From contig CAMBXR010000027.1 of NCBI GenBank assembly GCA_945871955.1, positions 1 through 34,107 of the forward strand: a stretch of 34,107 bases of DNA, in the 5' to 3' direction. This document shows, piece after piece, positions 33,901-34,107 of the stretch (position 1 is the first letter of the stretch; each line of letters begins with the position of its first letter). Under the pieces are notes generated by a model. It was not told the DNA's origin. It did no database searches and saw nothing but the letters and a program-made list of their open reading frames with translations. The translations under genes and the position numbers were made by a program. Source of the stretch: an uncultured Clostridium sp. Its GTDB lineage: Bacteria; Bacillota; Clostridia; Peptostreptococcales; Peptostreptococcaceae.

Positions 33901-34107
33901 CTATGATTTAAAATACAGGTGGAAATTACAATATCTATTTAAAGAGTTGCAGTCTGTTTTTATAAATTGCCAAGTTTCCTTGTAGTCTCCAGGTATGGCG
34001 AAGTCCTTACTACTTAGAAAGTCCACAAATCTCTTCTCCTCATTTACATATTTATCCACAAAATCATAAGAATATAAACATTTTTTCTCACAAGATGTGT
34101 TTTGGCT
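33901..34107 (-). CDS. C-terminal part of an unrecognised gene (cut by window edge)
   Basis: The minus strand is open from the right edge to TAG at 33901-33903, giving 68 residues (SQNTSCEKKCLYSYDFVDKY ... NSLNRYCNFHLYFKS). It is rich in aromatic residues and has four Cys. A strong terminator directly after the stop supports a real gene end, as does a codon pattern typical of the organism. I do not recognise the family. Its start lies outside the window, and it is probably not part of the capsule operon. Confidence 0.65.
   Translation of the reverse strand, partial: SQNTSCEKKCLYSYDFVDKYVNEEKRFVDFLSSKDFAIPGDYKETWQFIKTDCNSLNRYCNFHLYFKS

Noticed and set aside
1-34107. Insertion sequences, integrase, CRISPR, tRNA or rRNA
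   Set aside because: None was recognised on either strand; the rearrangements seen have no transposase or terminal repeats nearby.

Overview
The window is a strongly A+T-rich stretch of a low-G+C Firmicute. Protein style points to the class Clostridia, and a Peptostreptococcaceae-like genus is my best guess by inference; there is no rRNA or tRNA to anchor the taxonomy. Every supported gene lies on the minus strand, so transcription runs from the right edge to the left. The window is one large surface-polysaccharide (capsule/EPS) locus of the Wzx/Wzy type. No IS element, phage gene, CRISPR array or RNA gene was seen.

Right edge (33.4-34.1 kb): the 3' end of an unrecognised gene and its strong terminator, then a promoter/leader region that contains a relic of a BY-kinase C-terminus. 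Assembly and priming genes (28.8-33.4 kb): a CapD/PglF-type NDP-sugar 4,6-dehydratase, a PglC-like phosphoglycosyl transferase, a Wzz/CapA chain-length regulator, a CapB tyrosine autokinase and a second phosphoglycosyl transferase. Variable centre (12.3-28.8 kb): aldo/keto reductase, membrane acyltransferase, a two-gene split transketolase, nine sugar-transfer genes (GT2, GT4, GT32 and Stealth), an EpsG-type Wzy polymerase, a DUF1919 gene interrupted by an amber codon, and a Wzx flippase. Sugar-nucleotide block (7.2-12.3 kb): RmlA, RmlB, a sugar 3,4-ketoisomerase fused to a GNAT domain, a FemAB-like acyltransferase and a DegT aminotransferase. Together these should make a dTDP-3-(acyl)amino-3,6-dideoxyhexose (Fuc3NAc or Qui3NAc type). 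RmlC and RmlD are absent, so rhamnose is not made here. The block ends with glmS (hexosamine supply) and a terminator.

Left part (0-5.3 kb): an extra GT2 gene lies between glmS and a second, decayed copy of the glmS 3' end. Beyond that copy lie a membrane-anchored metallophosphoesterase, an LCP-family glycopolymer ligase, a small COG2426 membrane protein, galE, and the start of galU (cut by the window edge).

Working model: sugar nucleotides are made by GlmS, GalU/GalE, RmlAB-Fdt and the CapD dehydratase. One of two phosphoglycosyl transferases primes undecaprenyl phosphate, and the glycosyltransferases and Stealth protein build the repeat unit. Wzx flips it, the EpsG-like Wzy polymerises it under Wzz/BY-kinase control, and the LCP protein may attach it to peptidoglycan.

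The most notable signals are recombination scars and gene debris: the duplicated glmS end flanking a GT module, a GT4 start abutting that scar, acetyltransferase relics at 14.9-15.25 kb, the BY-kinase tail in the leader, and the nonsense-split DUF1919 gene. Also notable is a split transketolase, reductase and acyltransferase cassette of unknown product, the most likely place for undescribed sugar chemistry.
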